This document shows, one piece after another, positions 26,001 through 32,662 of a stretch of DNA of 48,875 nt; position 1 is the first letter of the stretch, and each line of letters begins with the position of its first letter. The position numbers were made by a program, and so were the translations under genes. The notes under the pieces were generated by a model. That model had not been told where the DNA came from. It saw only the letters and a program-made list of their open reading frames with translations, and ran no database searches. This DNA comes from Onthovicinus sp900555545 (GTDB lineage Bacteria; Bacillota; Clostridia; Oscillospirales; Acutalibacteraceae). The DNA is taken from the NCBI GenBank assembly GCA_949296915.1, contig CASFPX010000015.1, positions 1 through 48,875 of the forward strand. The letters are read 5' to 3'.

Positions 26001-26465
26001 CCGGAGGATGCCGCCTTCGAGTTTACTGCCGTATTCGACTGCATGATGGGCGCCACGGCTAAGCGGGCAGATCTCCTGTTCCCGCTGAGCGCGGCCACGG
26101 AGTGCGGCGGCACGTTTATCAGCGCGGAGCGCAGGCTTAATGAGGTGCGCCCGTCGGTAAAACCGGCGTGTGGGCGGATGTCCTGGCAGATGATCCAGGA
26201 GGCGGCCAATGCCCTCCAGCCGGACTCCTTCCGCTACGATTCCCTGCACGCAGTGACAATGGCGATGTGCCACGCGATCGGGATTCGGAACACCGGCTGT
26301 ATGGCCTGTGGCAAGCATCCGGTCTACTGGAGCAATGCCGGCAGCCCGGTTCTCGCACCGGAGATTCAGGTGCCGGATTACAAGGGCGGCGCACTGAATA
26401 TTGCCCCGTATGTCTCCAATACGGTTAAACGCGTATTTGCCGCCAATGGCGCACGGAAAAAGTAA
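23040..26465 (+). CDS. NuoG-GltD fusion subunit, Stn-type transhydrogenase large subunit candidate
   Basis: A 1141-residue multi-cofactor protein. In order: a [2Fe-2S] ferredoxin domain (Cys36, 47, 50, 64) with a NuoG-type region to about 110; a glutamate-synthase-beta/NfnB-like flavoprotein (about 100-500; FAD motif GGGPGG at 200-205, NAD(P) motif GGGNTA at 330-335 with YRRTRAEMPA, GDAT at 472); two [4Fe-4S] motifs (614-624, 657-667); a CxxCxxxC...C cluster (693-723); and a NuoG/molybdopterin-oxidoreductase-like domain to the end. The last domain is short and has no visible Cys/Sec metal-ligand motif, so it is probably structural. With the NuoE/F-like subunits it fits the Sporomusa-type (StnABC) bifurcating transhydrogenase linking NADH, NADPH and ferredoxin. 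No H-cluster motif, so not a hydrogenase. Confidence 0.85.
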   Translation: MAKIHLNINGYEIYTEQGNTILQAAREHGIEIPTLCYDERVKTYGACGVCLVEVEGNRKLLRACATKAEEGMVVHTDTKRVVESRKIALELLISDHDGDCRAPCSLNCPAGTDCQGYVGMIANGEYKEAIRLIKDRIPLPSSIGRVCPHPCEKACRRQLVEEPISIAWLKSFAGDMDRASKDPYMPPCAPNTGKRVAVIGGGPGGLTAANFLRRKGHAVTVYDAMPHMGGMLRYGIPQYRLPKEIVDEEVASIAALGVEMKNNIRIGRDITLNQLREENDAVVVAIGAWTSMNMRVKGEDLTGVVGGIDFLRDVILGNKPQIGKKVAICGGGNTAMDACRTAVRLGAEEVYVIYRRTRAEMPADEVEITEAEEEGVTFKFLTNPDEILGKDGKVTGVRLQVMELGEPDESGRRRPVPVEGKFEELALDTVIMAIGQGTNPAGFEELELTRKNTISADEKTFRTSMEGVFAVGDATNRGAGIAIEAIGEAQKAANVIDSYLKGATVGYEKPFVVERVVTAEDLKDREKVAREPMPHLAPEERKHNFEEVVQGFTPEMAQREASRCLECGCHDYYECKLIHLANEYHVEPKRLEGEKHHRNHPDHNEFIVRNPDKCILCGLCVRVCDEVMGNTALGLIGRGFDTLAAPEFNLPLDQTDCVNCGQCVALCPTGALMEVKPAKKSVPAQETVTRTTCSFCSVGCQIDMASVGNTLWRALPADDGLLCKGGRFGFGALQYGDRVEEPAVGGKKADYPQAFQALAERLKQYQPSEIAFTLSDRLTMEEAYLASEFARKVVGTDQVMTYSKAHAAFAEILGVDASTNTFDELLGTDVILLIGADLMSASYIGLMKVKQAVEKGAKLVVIGNSDTRADDWATLKVKCADTSFLTAVAGALKGETVDNGQAQEIAALYRDAKNAMIVCREATLTREAACAVGDILANGGHIGRAYNGIILFKDGANAQGLDIFGVKPAAEMDLSGVKALVNFGEELPEDAAFEFTAVFDCMMGATAKRADLLFPLSAATECGGTFISAERRLNEVRPSVKPACGRMSWQMIQEAANALQPDSFRYDSLHAVTMAMCHAIGIRNTGCMACGKHPVYWSNAGSPVLAPEIQVPDYKGGALNIAPYVSNTVKRVFAANGARKK

Positions 26466-26479
26466 TTAAAATGTGTATG

Positions 26480-26508
26480 GGCGCAGCCGTTTTTCGGCTG
26501 CGCCTTTT
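26480..26508 (+). terminator. Terminator of the NuoEFG-like operon
   Basis: GGCGCAGCCG (26480-26489) pairs perfectly with CGGCTGCGCC (26495-26504), followed by TTTT, 15 bases after the stop codon. Confidence 0.9.
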
Positions 26509-26520
26509 GCGTCTCAGCTA

Positions 26521-26549
26521 TTGAACGGGATGAAGGACTGCGTTATAAT
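26521..26549 (+). promoter_or_regulatory. Intact promoter in front of a dead small gene
   Basis: TTGAAC (26521-26526), a 17-base spacer and TATAAT (26544-26549), followed by GAGGAGGTGGGG before the ATG at 26575. Confidence 0.65.
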
Positions 26550-26574
26550 GGAGAAAACAGCGAGGAGGTGGGGG

Positions 26575-26703
26575 ATGGAAATCATTGAATTTTACAATCA
26601 GCTCGCATACTAACGGGGGATGACGCCGCAGGCGGTGAGACTGGAGATACACCTACTGCTGGATGGTGATTCAAACCGCCATACATTGACCGGTACAGGA
26701 TAA
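26575..26703 (+). pseudogene. Remnant of a small Spo0A C-terminal-like protein gene
   Basis: A consensus promoter and ribosome site lead into MEIIEFYNQLAY, then a TAA stop at 26611-26613. Translation continues in the same frame as RGMTPQAVRLEIHLLLDG before losing protein character and ending at 26701. The joined sequence resembles small clostridial proteins related to the DNA-binding domain of Spo0A (a VRxEI segment after a short N-terminal helix); I infer this from the pattern only. The premature stop and lost 3' half indicate a pseudogene. About 190 bases between it and the RNHCP gene hold no other gene I can support. A functional 12-residue leader peptide is a less likely alternative. Confidence 0.5.
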
Positions 26704-26890
26704 AAGCCGGGAACAGTTCGGACAGAGGGATGCAAGACGCCCCCTCGAAGCAGGAAGCAGAAGTATTCGCTGTCCAGAAGACAGCGGAGAATCGGTCCAG
26801 ACTCCGATCAAGCCCGCAGGAGATTTTCTCAAGAGGAAACAGAACCCCGCCCTTTTGATCTTGAATTTTCAAGAATCAGGAGGGCTCGGT

Positions 26891-27214
26891 GTGAGCAGAA
26901 AAACAGAAAATACATCATTTGTCTGTGTCCATTGCGGCAGACAAGTGCCATTGGCGACCAATGGGAGCTATCGGGATCATTGCCCGTTCTGCCTGTACTC
27001 CCTACATGTGGATATTGTACCGGGAGACCGCGCGAATCCCTGTGGAGGGCTGATGAAGCCAATCGGATTGATCTGGAACAGCCGGAAAGGCTATCAGATC
27101 CGCTATCGCTGTGAAAAGTGTGGTAGGGAACATGTGAATAAAGTCGCACAGGATACGGACATGCCGGACGACTGGGATCAGGTGATAAAACTGCTCCGTA
27201 ACAAGGAATTTTAA
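26891..27214 (+). CDS. RNHCP domain zinc-ribbon protein
   Basis: A 107-residue protein with two CxxC pairs (FVCVHCG and RYRCEKCG) plus the family block YRDHCPFCLYSLHVDIVPGD, a variant of the eponymous RNHCPFC in which Asp replaces Asn. It probably folds around bound zinc; the molecular function of the family is not known to me. I choose GTG at 26891 because AGGAGGG precedes it and the product then begins SRKTENTSF, the normal family N-terminus; longer upstream readings lack a ribosome site. It is a single-gene unit with a strong terminator. Confidence 0.85.
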   Translation: MSRKTENTSFVCVHCGRQVPLATNGSYRDHCPFCLYSLHVDIVPGDRANPCGGLMKPIGLIWNSRKGYQIRYRCEKCGREHVNKVAQDTDMPDDWDQVIKLLRNKEF

Positions 27215-27216
27215 GA

Positions 27217-27252
27217 AAACCAGAGAGCTGATTTTCCAGCTCTCTGGTTTTT
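27217..27252. terminator. Bidirectional terminator between convergent genes
   Basis: AAACCAGAGAGCTG (27217-27230) pairs perfectly over 14 bp with CAGCTCTCTGGTTT (27237-27250), and a T run follows. It ends the RNHCP gene and probably the convergent acetyltransferase gene. Confidence 0.92.
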
Positions 27253-27255
27253 CGT

Positions 27256-27693
27256 CTACAAAATCATTTTTTTAAAATTATACTGTTCTTTGGAGCAGAT
27301 GTACTCGCACTTTTTGTAAAATTCATGCGCCTGGGTTCGGGAGGAGCCGGAGACAAGGCGGATTCCGGCTGCGCCGCTCTCCACGGCCCAGGCTTCCACC
27401 GCCTGCAGCAGAGCCCGTCCCACACCAAATCGCCGGTATTCCTCATTGACGGCGAGCGCCAGAATATCCTTCATCGGCGGTGCATAAAGGACGTTGTAAT
27501 CCGCGGCATGAATATAGCCGATTACGTGATCCCCACATACTGCAACGGTAATAAAGGTAGTCCGGCTTTTGAGCGCCTGACCGATTTTTTGTCTGGTATT
27601 TTCCAGTGGGTAATGATAGCCCAAACTACTTTTGTTCAGCTCGTAAATCGCACCGGCGTCATCAGTCCGGCAGGGACGAATATAGAATTCCAT
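27256..27693 (-). CDS. GNAT family N-acetyltransferase
   Basis: A 145-residue acetyltransferase (MEFYIRPCRTDDAGAIYELN start). The acetyl-CoA pyrophosphate loop is visible in LALAVNEEYRRFGVGRALLQ, and a C-terminal Tyr in AHEFYKKCEY is placed like the general acid of the family. The frame extends upstream, but the ATG at 27693 has AGGAGG nine bases before it. It starts 26 bases after the MFS transporter stop and is probably co-transcribed with it. The acceptor (small molecule or protein N-terminus) cannot be inferred. Confidence 0.9.
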   Translation of the reverse strand: MEFYIRPCRTDDAGAIYELNKSSLGYHYPLENTRQKIGQALKSRTTFITVAVCGDHVIGYIHAADYNVLYAPPMKDILALAVNEEYRRFGVGRALLQAVEAWAVESGAAGIRLVSGSSRTQAHEFYKKCEYICSKEQYNFKKMIL

Positions 27694-27719
27694 ACCCAAT
27701 TCCTCCTTAAGAGGGAAAT

Positions 27720-29003
27720 TTACTCCTGCTCTGCCTCGTTTAGCTTTTCGCGCTGCACAAATTTTTTCCAGGGGATCACACAGGAGCCGGTGAGAACAAG
27801 GGCGCCGACCGCCAGACAGAGCCAAAGGATAAACAGGATGTTCCACTCCGTCCCGGTCCTCTCCAGCAACGCACCTGCCGCGAGATTGAGTGCCCCGCAG
27901 CCGATATAGGCCATCGCATTGACGAGCCCTGCCACCGTACTCACACGGCCAAATTTACTAAAGCGCAGGGGAACCATGGTGATCAGCATCACATTGATCG
28001 CAAACATACAGTTTGTCACACCCGCCATGCAGATCAGCGCCAGGATCATGTTTTTGGATCCGAACAGCAACAGGACGGTTAGGAATGCGGCGGCAATGCC
28101 GAAGAAGATCACAGAGGTTGTCAGTTCGTTGTGGATCCTCCGGTCGATCATACGGGCAAAGTAGGCGCCCGTCACATTGATAATGGGGAGCACCATCGTC
28201 ATCACGAGGGAGATACTTGTCCCTGTATGGAACTGGCTGTCAAAAAAGGTTGGAATCCACTGGGTCACGCTGTCCTTGAGCGTTCCCTGGATCACAATCG
28301 AGAGCATCAGCACCACGATTCCGGAGGAGACCATCATCCCTGCCAGCTTTTTCAGGGGAAGGGCCTTCCCCTGTTTTTCGGGTTCCTGCGTATGATAGTC
28401 GATCTTTTGCAAGTGCGGCAGCAGGCGTCCTGTCCCGAGGAACCAGTAGACTGCCGCAATCAGCACAATAATCCCACAGGTCAGGAATACATAGTGCCAG
28501 GGGAGGAACAGCATTGTCACCAGGCTGACGCCATAACTTGCCAGCGTTCCAAGAGGGACAGTAGTGGCGATGTCGATACCGAATTTTTCCTTCTCGCGCC
28601 CGCCGAAATATTCACCGGCCACGCGCAGAATGGGCGACCAGACCATGGACTGCACCGCCCCGTTGAGCCCCCACAGCAGGAGTAGTGCGGCATAAGACGT
28701 GTGAAACAGAAAGATCAGGATATTGCTCACACCGGAAATGAGCACCCCGCCAAAGATCATGTGGCGCGGGGAGAGCTTGTCCCCAACTGCACCGCTCACC
28801 AGCTGCCCCAGTCCGTAGCAGATGAAAAATGCGGAGGAAACAGCGGCGATTTGACTTTCGGAGAACAGGCCGCTCGCGCTGAGTTCGGGCATCACGGCGG
28901 AATAGTTGAGCCGGCAGATATAAGTGGAAAAATAAGCGATCCAGCACAGGAAAAAAAGTGTTCCGTTGTGGACATTTGTATAACCAAATCTCGTCTTGTC
29001 CAT
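27720..29003 (-). CDS. MFS transporter, organophosphate:phosphate antiporter-like
   Basis: A 427-residue, 12-helix transporter. The N-terminal block FSTYICRLNYSAVMPELS and the loop GAVGDKLSPRHMIFGG resemble the GlpT/UhpC (OPA) branch of the major facilitator superfamily, which exchanges phosphorylated sugars or glycerol-3-phosphate for phosphate. It diverges from a type I phosphodiesterase/nucleotide pyrophosphatase gene, which could supply or consume a phosphorylated substrate. The exact substrate is not readable from sequence. The start at 29003 lies within a set of short direct repeats. Confidence 0.88.
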   Translation of the reverse strand: MDKTRFGYTNVHNGTLFFLCWIAYFSTYICRLNYSAVMPELSASGLFSESQIAAVSSAFFICYGLGQLVSGAVGDKLSPRHMIFGGVLISGVSNILIFLFHTSYAALLLLWGLNGAVQSMVWSPILRVAGEYFGGREKEKFGIDIATTVPLGTLASYGVSLVTMLFLPWHYVFLTCGIIVLIAAVYWFLGTGRLLPHLQKIDYHTQEPEKQGKALPLKKLAGMMVSSGIVVLMLSIVIQGTLKDSVTQWIPTFFDSQFHTGTSISLVMTMVLPIINVTGAYFARMIDRRIHNELTTSVIFFGIAAAFLTVLLLFGSKNMILALICMAGVTNCMFAINVMLITMVPLRFSKFGRVSTVAGLVNAMAYIGCGALNLAAGALLERTGTEWNILFILWLCLAVGALVLTGSCVIPWKKFVQREKLNEAEQE

Positions 29004-29037
29004 TGTAAAAATAACCCCATTGTAAAATATTGCAAAA
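29001..29037. repeat. Short direct repeats in the divergent transporter/phosphodiesterase control region
   Basis: CATTGTAAAA occurs at 29001-29010 and 29018-29027, with a variant TATTGCAAAA at 29028-29037. The set covers the transporter start codon and overlaps the -35 box of the phosphodiesterase promoter, so it may be an operator. Confidence 0.35.
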
Positions 29038-29058
29038 ATTGCGCCGTTCTATTATAAT
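29030..29058 (+). promoter_or_regulatory. Promoter of the phosphodiesterase gene
   Basis: TTGCAA (29030-29035), a 17-base spacer and a perfect TATAAT (29053-29058), about 65 bases before the ATG. Confidence 0.75.
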
Positions 29059-29122
29059 ACATTTTGTCGGGAAAGAGAACCTCTTTTTCCAAAAAAATGA
29101 ACGATTTCAGGGGGACTGAACT

Positions 29123-30031
29123 ATGGGCCTTTTCGGCAAAATAAAAAAAGAAAATCTCCAATATGTCGCATCCGTGGACGGCGTCGGCGTTTTTGACAAT
29201 ACGTTTGACCAGGCCTTTCCACAGACGGTGGTGGCTCGGATTGTGCGCGAGCACCTTACAAACGAAAATGGAAAAAGGAAAAAGGTGTTGATCTTTGGTT
29301 TTGACGGCGCCCGCGCGGATAGTATGCTCTATTTGATTCCGAGTACAAATGAGAAGCTGACGGGCCACAATCTGCACAGCCCCTACAGTTATGTGACACA
29401 ACTGAAACAGGAGGGAGGGCTCTACCTGACCTACGCCGGCGGCGATAAGAGCCGTCCGGAGACGCTTCAGCCCACGAGCACAGCGCAGGGATGGTCCGCC
29501 ATCCTGACGGGGAAGTGGGGGATTGATAACGGCGTCGTCCAACATGTAACCAAAAAAGACAGTGTGCCCACGGTGTTGCTTGAGGCGGCGCGCCGCGGCA
29601 AATCATCGTTCTTTTCCTCCTGCTGGCCGGATCATTTCACCGTCACCTATGCCGGGGAGATCAAGCTGGCCGAACAGGAAAAGATCCCGTTGACCTTTTT
29701 ACAGGTAAAGGATGAGGAAGAACTCCAGGCAGCTATGCTTGCGGAAATCGACAGGGGGACGGACGTGATCTTCGGCATCAACGAATTCCCGGATCACAAT
29801 GGCCACGGGAGCGGGTTTGGACCGGACAATTACCGGTATGTTGTCGGCGTCACCAATGCGGACCGCTACGCCTACGAACTGATGGAGCACATCAAGTCCC
29901 GTCCGGAGTATGCAGAGGAGGACTGGCTGATGATCGCTACCTCGGACCACGGCGGCCACGGTCGGGGCCATGGGACGCAAAAGACGGAGGACCGCATGAC
30001 TTTCCTCGCCTGCAATCGGAAATTAATATAA
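29123..30031 (+). CDS. Type I phosphodiesterase / nucleotide pyrophosphatase-like (alkaline phosphatase superfamily)
   Basis: A 302-residue metal-dependent hydrolase with no signal peptide. The binuclear metal site and nucleophile of the superfamily are visible: Asp in LIFGFDGARADS, a Thr/Ser nucleophile within QPTSTAQGWSAILTG, Asp and His in FPDHNGHGSG, and the TSDHGGHGRGHG block. It should hydrolyse a phosphate mono- or diester in the cytoplasm. It diverges from an OPA-like transporter. Phosphodiesterase, pyrophosphatase or phosphonate-ester activity are all possible within the superfamily. Confidence 0.87.
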   Translation: MGLFGKIKKENLQYVASVDGVGVFDNTFDQAFPQTVVARIVREHLTNENGKRKKVLIFGFDGARADSMLYLIPSTNEKLTGHNLHSPYSYVTQLKQEGGLYLTYAGGDKSRPETLQPTSTAQGWSAILTGKWGIDNGVVQHVTKKDSVPTVLLEAARRGKSSFFSSCWPDHFTVTYAGEIKLAEQEKIPLTFLQVKDEEELQAAMLAEIDRGTDVIFGINEFPDHNGHGSGFGPDNYRYVVGVTNADRYAYELMEHIKSRPEYAEEDWLMIATSDHGGHGRGHGTQKTEDRMTFLACNRKLI

Positions 30032-30040
30032 GAAACGTGT

Positions 30041-30075
30041 GGAGGCCCCCTATCTCGGGAGGCCTCCCTTTTTTT
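30041..30075. terminator. Bidirectional terminator between convergent genes
   Basis: GGAGGCC (30041-30047) pairs with GGCCTCC (30061-30067), followed by seven T. It separates the phosphodiesterase gene from the convergent collagen-like gene. Confidence 0.85.
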
Positions 30076-30083
30076 CAGGTTCC

Positions 30084-31472
30084 TCACGGGATATCCCCAT
30101 TGCGATAAACGGTCATGGTGACTTCATTATACAGCATATTTCCGCCAGTGGTCACCATTCTCAAAACGGCGGGTGTGCTTCCGATTTCGACCGGAAGCGT
30201 GAGGGAGAGATGTGCATTTTCCGTTGATGTGTGGAAGACATGGATAACCGTGCTTCCGGCAACAGGAGAGCCGTTGAGTTGTAGCCCCAGCGTAATTGTC
30301 AGTGGAAAAGTTACGCCGGCAGCGGGAGAGACACCGCCAAAGAATGCGACGGTATATATCCCCGGTGTATTTATGGTGAAGTCGCTGGTGCGTTCGGCGT
30401 GGGTGATAGCATTTCCGTAAGCAAGAGCATTGATATCAAAGATGAGCGGGGTTCCAGAAGAACCGGGCTGAGATGGCACAGAATACGCCGAGAGCAGCTC
30501 AACAGTTCCACCGCCGGATCCGCTTTTTCCCTGCGGGATCGTGAAATCAAGAACAGCGTCCTGTTCGGTACCGGAGTTTACCACAGCGGCCTCCGTTCCT
30601 GGATCACCGGTCGTTACCGTTCCTACACGGATGGTGGCTGCCTGGCCGTCGTCCCCATCGGAACCTGTCGGACCCGTGGGCCCGGTTGGCCCCGTTGCGC
30701 CGGTAGCGCCGGTCGGTCCGGTAATCCCAGTGGCCCCGGTTACGCCTGTCGGGCCGGTAGCACCGGGACTTCCAGTGGCTCCCGTTGGCCCTGTGGGACC
30801 TGTAGGACCGGAAACTCCTGTCGGACCCGTGGGTCCGGTTGGCCCCGTTGCGCCGGCAGCGCCGGTCGGTCCGGTAATCCCAGTGGTTCCGGTTACACCT
30901 GTCGGGCCGGTGGGACCCGTGGGGCCGGTGACGCCTGCGGGCCCGGTTGCTCCGGTCACCCCTGTAGGTCCAGTGATACCTGTAGGGCCTGTCGGCCCGG
31001 TGTTACCGGTAGCTCCCGTTGGCCCAGTCGGGCCGAGTTGACCATTCGTACCATTAGCGCCCGTAGCGCCTGTAGCCCCGGTCGCTCCAGTGGGGCCAGT
31101 GATGCCGGCCGGTCCCGTCACCCCGGTGGGTCCAGTGGGTCCCGAAGGCCCAGTGGGTCCTGTGGGGCCCATCTGGCCGTTTGTTCCGGCCGGCCCTGTG
31201 GCACCCGTCACTCCAGTTGGTCCCGTCACCCCAGTGGGACCAGTGGGCCCGGTGACACCAGTGGGTCCGGTAGGTCCGCCGGCGGGGCCAGTCGCCCCGG
31301 TAGCGCCCGTAGCGCCGGTGGGGCCGGTCGATCCCGTCACACCCGTAGCGCCCGTTGGTCCGGTTGGTCCTGTGGCACCGGCAGGTCCGCAGCAGGTGCA
31401 GCAATTGCACCCGTTGGAGGGAGTTCCGCAGCCCTGGCAGAGGTTGTTTCCCTCAAAAGTATGAATCTTCAT
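30084..31472 (-). CDS. Collagen-like spore-surface protein (BclA-like)
   Basis: A 462-residue protein. The N-terminus (1-28) is short and Cys-rich (NLCQGCGTPSNGCNCCTCCG) with no signal peptide, like exosporium-targeting BclA N-termini. Residues 29-276 are about 80 Gly-X-Y triplets dominated by GPT, GAT and GVT, rich in Thr that could carry O-glycans. A linker (GTVTTGDPGTEAAVVNSGT) leads to a C-terminal beta-rich domain (about 325-462) resembling the C1q/TNF-type trimerisation head of BclA. The triplet register breaks once at Gly65-Gly66. The frame runs further upstream, but the ATG at 31472 has AAGGAG before it. A glycosyltransferase lies 76 bases upstream on the same strand. Confidence 0.88.
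   Translation of the reverse strand: MKIHTFEGNNLCQGCGTPSNGCNCCTCCGPAGATGPTGPTGATGVTGSTGPTGATGATGATGPAGGPTGPTGVTGPTGPTGVTGPTGVTGATGPAGTNGQMGPTGPTGPSGPTGPTGVTGPAGITGPTGATGATGATGANGTNGQLGPTGPTGATGNTGPTGPTGITGPTGVTGATGPAGVTGPTGPTGPTGVTGTTGITGPTGAAGATGPTGPTGPTGVSGPTGPTGPTGATGSPGATGPTGVTGATGITGPTGATGATGPTGPTGPTGSDGDDGQAATIRVGTVTTGDPGTEAAVVNSGTEQDAVLDFTIPQGKSGSGGGTVELLSAYSVPSQPGSSGTPLIFDINALAYGNAITHAERTSDFTINTPGIYTVAFFGGVSPAAGVTFPLTITLGLQLNGSPVAGSTVIHVFHTSTENAHLSLTLPVEIGSTPAVLRMVTTGGNMLYNEVTMTVYRNGDIP
30664..30911 (-). repeat. Intragenic 153-base duplication in the collagen region
   Basis: The 95 bases at 30664-30758 recur at 30817-30911 with about six differences. The offset of 153 bases equals 17 triplets, so the copies keep both reading frame and collagen register. 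A looser 135-base periodicity is seen in the TNGQMGPTGPTG / TNGQLGPTGPTG blocks. Confidence 0.75.
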
Positions 31473-31513
31473 ATATGCACGCTCCTTAATGGATTGCTGT
31501 GAAATGGGAATGC

Positions 31514-31544
31514 AGTATATGCATGCCCTCTTTTCAGTATATTC
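31514..31544 (-). promoter_or_regulatory. Candidate sigma-E-like sporulation promoter of the collagen-like gene
   Basis: On the minus strand GAATATA (31538-31544), 16 bases, then CATATACT (31514-31521). These are near matches to the mother-cell sigma-E boxes known from Bacillus, although the spacer is slightly long. Confidence 0.35.
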
Positions 31545-31548
31545 GTTT

Positions 31549-32631
31549 TTAATGGGATGCGTTCGGGGCTTCCTGGGCAAAATAGTGCACATTGTAAAGG
31601 TAGGCGGGCGCATTTGGCCGGAATTTTCCCGCCATGGTATTATACTGTTCTGCTCTGGCACGGTCACCAATCCGGTCATAGCAGACACACAGCTGGATGC
31701 ATGGGAGGAATCCATAGCTGTCCAGATCACAGAAGCCGCCATTTTCCGCTGCGGGCTGGCGGGTTCTCGCCATCTCGAACCAGAAGATTGCCTGCGAATA
31801 GCGTTCTTGCCTTAAAAAGATATTTCCTATATCGCAGCAGATTTCGGCCCGCGGCGCGTCAAGCTGAAAGGAAGAGAATAGAACAGCAAGCGCCTGCTTT
31901 TCGCGGCCCAAAGCGGTATGACAGGCGGCAAGGATCCTACATGCCTCGATTTTATTCTCAATCCATCCGCCTTTATTATTTAAAAAATCCTCCAGGATGG
32001 CGATAGCGCACCGGTATTGTCTGTGGTAATATAGCTCCCGTCCGTAGTAAAAAACGTCGCGCGGGGAGAGCGCTTCTCCAGCCTCGATCTGTCCCTCATA
32101 TATGCGCAGATTCCGGTCACTGTATGATGTCTTAATGGAGCGATGCGTGACTGCGATATCAGTGTAGAGTCGTTTTCCGCCGATTTCGATCGCTTCATGC
32201 ACCCGTCCTTTCCATCGCGGTTCAGCATGCCGGCGGACGATTCGCTCTCGAAAGTAGGTGAATGTCGCATTGCCATCCTCGTCAAACGCAGTCTCATATT
32301 TCATCATGACCGCATTGATATCCGGGGGCAAATTTTGCTTCAGGTCAAGTAGTGCGCACAGGTTTTCCGGCGTGATAACATCGTCGGCATCCAGCCAGAG
32401 GAGGTAGTCCATGGTTGCTTTTGAAAAGGAAAAATTTCGTGCGGCCGAAAAATCATCAACCCAGTCAAAATCATAGATATCTTCCGTATATTTCCGCGCG
32501 ATAGCTTTTGTTTGATCCGTACTACCCGTGTCCACGATGACGATCTCATCCACTGCTTCGCGTATGCTGTCCAAGCAGCGTGCGAGTACCTTTTCCTCAT
32601 CCTTTACAATCATACACAGGCTCAGAGTCAT
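31549..32631 (-). CDS. Family 2 glycosyltransferase with TPR-like C-terminus (SgtA-like)
   Basis: A 360-residue inverting glycosyltransferase. The GT-A domain (1-210) shows LSLCMIVKDEEKVLARCLDS, the nucleotide-sugar Asp in IVIVDTGSTD, and the DxD-type motif LLWLDADDVI. The C-terminal 150 residues are helical repeats of TPR type, often used to hold a protein acceptor. It is just upstream of, and co-directional with, the collagen-like gene; Clostridioides difficile has a comparable sgtA-bclA3 pair. Glycosylation of the Thr-rich collagen stem is therefore the likely job, by inference. Start at 32631 with AGGGAG. Confidence 0.9.
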   Translation of the reverse strand: MTLSLCMIVKDEEKVLARCLDSIREAVDEIVIVDTGSTDQTKAIARKYTEDIYDFDWVDDFSAARNFSFSKATMDYLLWLDADDVITPENLCALLDLKQNLPPDINAVMMKYETAFDEDGNATFTYFRERIVRRHAEPRWKGRVHEAIEIGGKRLYTDIAVTHRSIKTSYSDRNLRIYEGQIEAGEALSPRDVFYYGRELYYHRQYRCAIAILEDFLNNKGGWIENKIEACRILAACHTALGREKQALAVLFSSFQLDAPRAEICCDIGNIFLRQERYSQAIFWFEMARTRQPAAENGGFCDLDSYGFLPCIQLCVCYDRIGDRARAEQYNTMAGKFRPNAPAYLYNVHYFAQEAPNASH

Positions 32632-32662
32632 GGTTCTCCCTCACAATCAGCGGTATTGCTAT

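Noticed and set aside
21567..26318. Very long antisense frames (565 and 593 codons) opposite the NuoF- and NuoG-like genes
   Set aside because: GC-rich codon bias leaves the complementary frame open; the products show no domain, and the plus-strand genes have complete cofactor motifs.
20782..26465. Interpretation as a [FeFe]-hydrogenase (HydABC) or a formate dehydrogenase
   Set aside because: No H-cluster cysteine motifs are present, and the molybdopterin-like domain is short and lacks a recognisable Cys/Sec metal-ligand motif.
26704..26854. Short frame with ATG near 26729 between the dead gene and the RNHCP gene
   Set aside because: About 40 codons, no properly spaced ribosome site, composition unlike a real protein and no family resemblance.
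30660..31400. Periodic repeats that could suggest a CRISPR array
   Set aside because: Repeat units follow a 9-base codon-triplet rhythm without constant repeats and unique spacers; they encode collagen triplets.
30399..31502. Long plus-strand frames (up to 367 codons, Gly/Ser/Arg- or Gly/Pro/Val-rich) across the collagen-like gene
   Set aside because: They are antisense readings of GXY triplet repeats, which keep several frames open. The minus-strand frame has a ribosome site, a globular C-terminal domain and family match.
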